Source: RGIG5612 sp964528825 (GTDB lineage: Bacteria > Bacillota > Clostridia > Lachnospirales > Lachnospiraceae). From it: a DNA stretch of 5,813 nucleotides. Below, in pieces: positions 5,158 to 5,813 of the stretch. Numbering within the stretch: position 1 is the first letter of the stretch; each line of letters begins with the position of its first letter. The notes under the pieces are model-generated. The model was not told where the DNA came from. It saw only the letters and a list, made by a program, of their open reading frames with translations, and ran no database searches. The stretch spans positions 1 to 5,813 of the forward strand of contig CAZGVB010000064.1 in assembly GCA_964528825.1 (NCBI GenBank), in the 5' to 3' direction. A program made the position numbers and the translations under genes.

Positions 5158-5717
5158 ATAAAATTTACAAGGCCCTCTTTGCGCTGCTTTGCCTGCGGCT
5201 TGTCGCCCTTTCTGTATCCTACGATCACGGCACCTACGACCTTATAGCCTTCAGGTATGCCTATCTTTGCCTTGAGTGCCTCTCCACTCTCGCCGTCAAA
5301 CATAAAGAGCGATGAATTGGTCATGCATGCTCCCAGTCCGATCTCCTCGGCCGCCGCAAGGAGCAGTCCGGCTGCCATGCCGCAATCTGTCTGTACATTA
5401 AAGCCGGATTTCAGATCGCCCGAGATGAATATAGCAGTAGGTGCGTAATAAAGGGGAGTATATCCCGGTGCACTTGCCTTTTTTACAGATGCCTCGTCGC
5501 CGGCGAGCATCTTTTGTCTTATAGTCTCGGACAGATCATTTAAAAGTTTCCTGTCCTGCACCACTGAAAAATGGAACAGCTGCTTATTGTGCGCACTCGG
5601 TGAATTGAGAGCGACCCGTACAAGCGCATCAAGCTCCTCGTCTGTAATCTGCTTATTCTCAAAGCTTCTGATGCTGCGTCTTTCGGAAATAAGTTCAAGT
5701 CCTTCTTTTGATAACAT
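5151..5717 (-). CDS. Nitroreductase-family FMN oxidoreductase
   Basis: This is a 188-residue cytoplasmic flavoprotein of the nitroreductase family, which uses NAD(P)H to reduce nitro compounds, quinones or similar acceptors through FMN, usually as a homodimer. The true substrate cannot be read from sequence. Signature parts are ERRSIRSF (12-19) for the FMN phosphate and NSPSAHNKQ (38-46). Next are the helix DCGMAAGLLLAAAEE (111-125) with IGLGACM after it (126-132), and the C-terminal GYRKGDKP (167-174). Length and motif order are typical of the small single-domain members. The start is well supported: AAGGAGGT lies shortly upstream of the ATG at 5717. It follows an upstream gene by 13 bp and precedes the glycosyltransferase by 7 nt, so it belongs to that transcript. 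Confidence 0.93.
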   Translation of the reverse strand: MLSKEGLELISERRSIRSFENKQITDEELDALVRVALNSPSAHNKQLFHFSVVQDRKLLNDLSETIRQKMLAGDEASVKKASAPGYTPLYYAPTAIFISGDLKSGFNVQTDCGMAAGLLLAAAEEIGLGACMTNSSLFMFDGESGEALKAKIGIPEGYKVVGAVIVGYRKGDKPQAKQRKEGLVNFIR

Positions 5718-5730
5718 ATCCTACCTCCTT

Positions 5731-5813
5731 TTAATTGTCCGTACTTGCAGATGTGGTTGTTTCACTTTCATCATTTTTTAAATCAAGAAAAACATAAGGA
5801 TCCGGAAGATTAT
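5731..5813 (-). CDS. C-terminal end of an unidentified protein (partial)
   Basis: The minus strand is open from the right edge for 26 codons to a TAA at 5733-5731, 13 bp before the nitroreductase start and just before its ribosome site. The residues begin NLPDPYVFLDLKND and end in a Ser/Thr/Asp/Asn-rich tail (ESETTTSASTDN), of the kind often seen at the end of secreted or surface proteins. The start lies outside the window, and the fragment is too short to assign a family. The tight spacing supports a real co-transcribed gene. Confidence 0.55.
   Translation of the reverse strand, partial: NLPDPYVFLDLKNDESETTTSASTDN

Noticed and set aside
1..5813. CRISPR array, insertion sequence or prophage genes
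   Set aside because: No regularly spaced direct repeats, no transposase or integrase frame, and no terminal inverted repeats were seen, although a tRNA cluster is a common integration site.

Overview
The window reads as an ordinary chromosomal stretch of a low-to-moderate-GC Firmicute, most likely a member of the Clostridia and plausibly Lachnospiraceae. This rests on AGGAGG-type ribosome binding sites, five tRNA genes that do not encode CCA, an HtrA with a cytoplasmic N-terminus and a single membrane anchor, and AT-rich, T-tailed intergenic DNA. The assignment to Lachnospiraceae is inference. Every supported gene lies on the minus strand, so transcription runs from right to left.

Right half (5813 to 757): a co-directional series of genes. 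It begins with the last 26 codons of an unidentified gene at the right edge. A nitroreductase-family flavoprotein follows, then a GT4-type glycosyltransferase whose start lies 7 nt after the nitroreductase stop. After a gap of about 85 bp with a small hairpin comes a membrane-anchored HtrA/DegP-like serine protease. Only 11 nt further on is a ClpX-type AAA+ unfoldase. The clpX-like gene ends in a hairpin with a T-rich tail (704-748). The last two genes pair a protease acting outside the membrane with an unfoldase acting inside the cell, which suggests a joint protein quality-control role.

Left half (667 to 68): a compact tRNA operon with a clear promoter (TTTACA, 16 bp, TATAAT). Its order is tRNA-Gly(TCC), tRNA-Arg(TCT), tRNA-His(GTG), tRNA-Gln(TTG), tRNA-Lys(TTT), and it closes with a strong intrinsic terminator at 68-106. 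The first 60 bases hold no recognisable gene, only a weak candidate promoter pointing off the left edge.

The most unusual part is the clpX-like gene. It keeps the zinc finger, Walker motifs, GYIG pore loop and the IGF loop that docks ClpP. It lacks the RKH motif that recognises ssrA-tagged substrates, sits beside htrA rather than tig/clpP/lon, and carries a low-complexity linker about 100 residues longer than usual. The DNA for that linker holds a perfect 13-bp-stem palindrome with a 3-nt loop, flanked by two smaller perfect hairpins, and an in-frame A AAA AAG slippery heptamer among three A7 runs. This looks like a specialised ClpX paralogue with possible cis-acting RNA structure. No wholly new multi-gene system, CRISPR array, insertion sequence or phage gene was seen.
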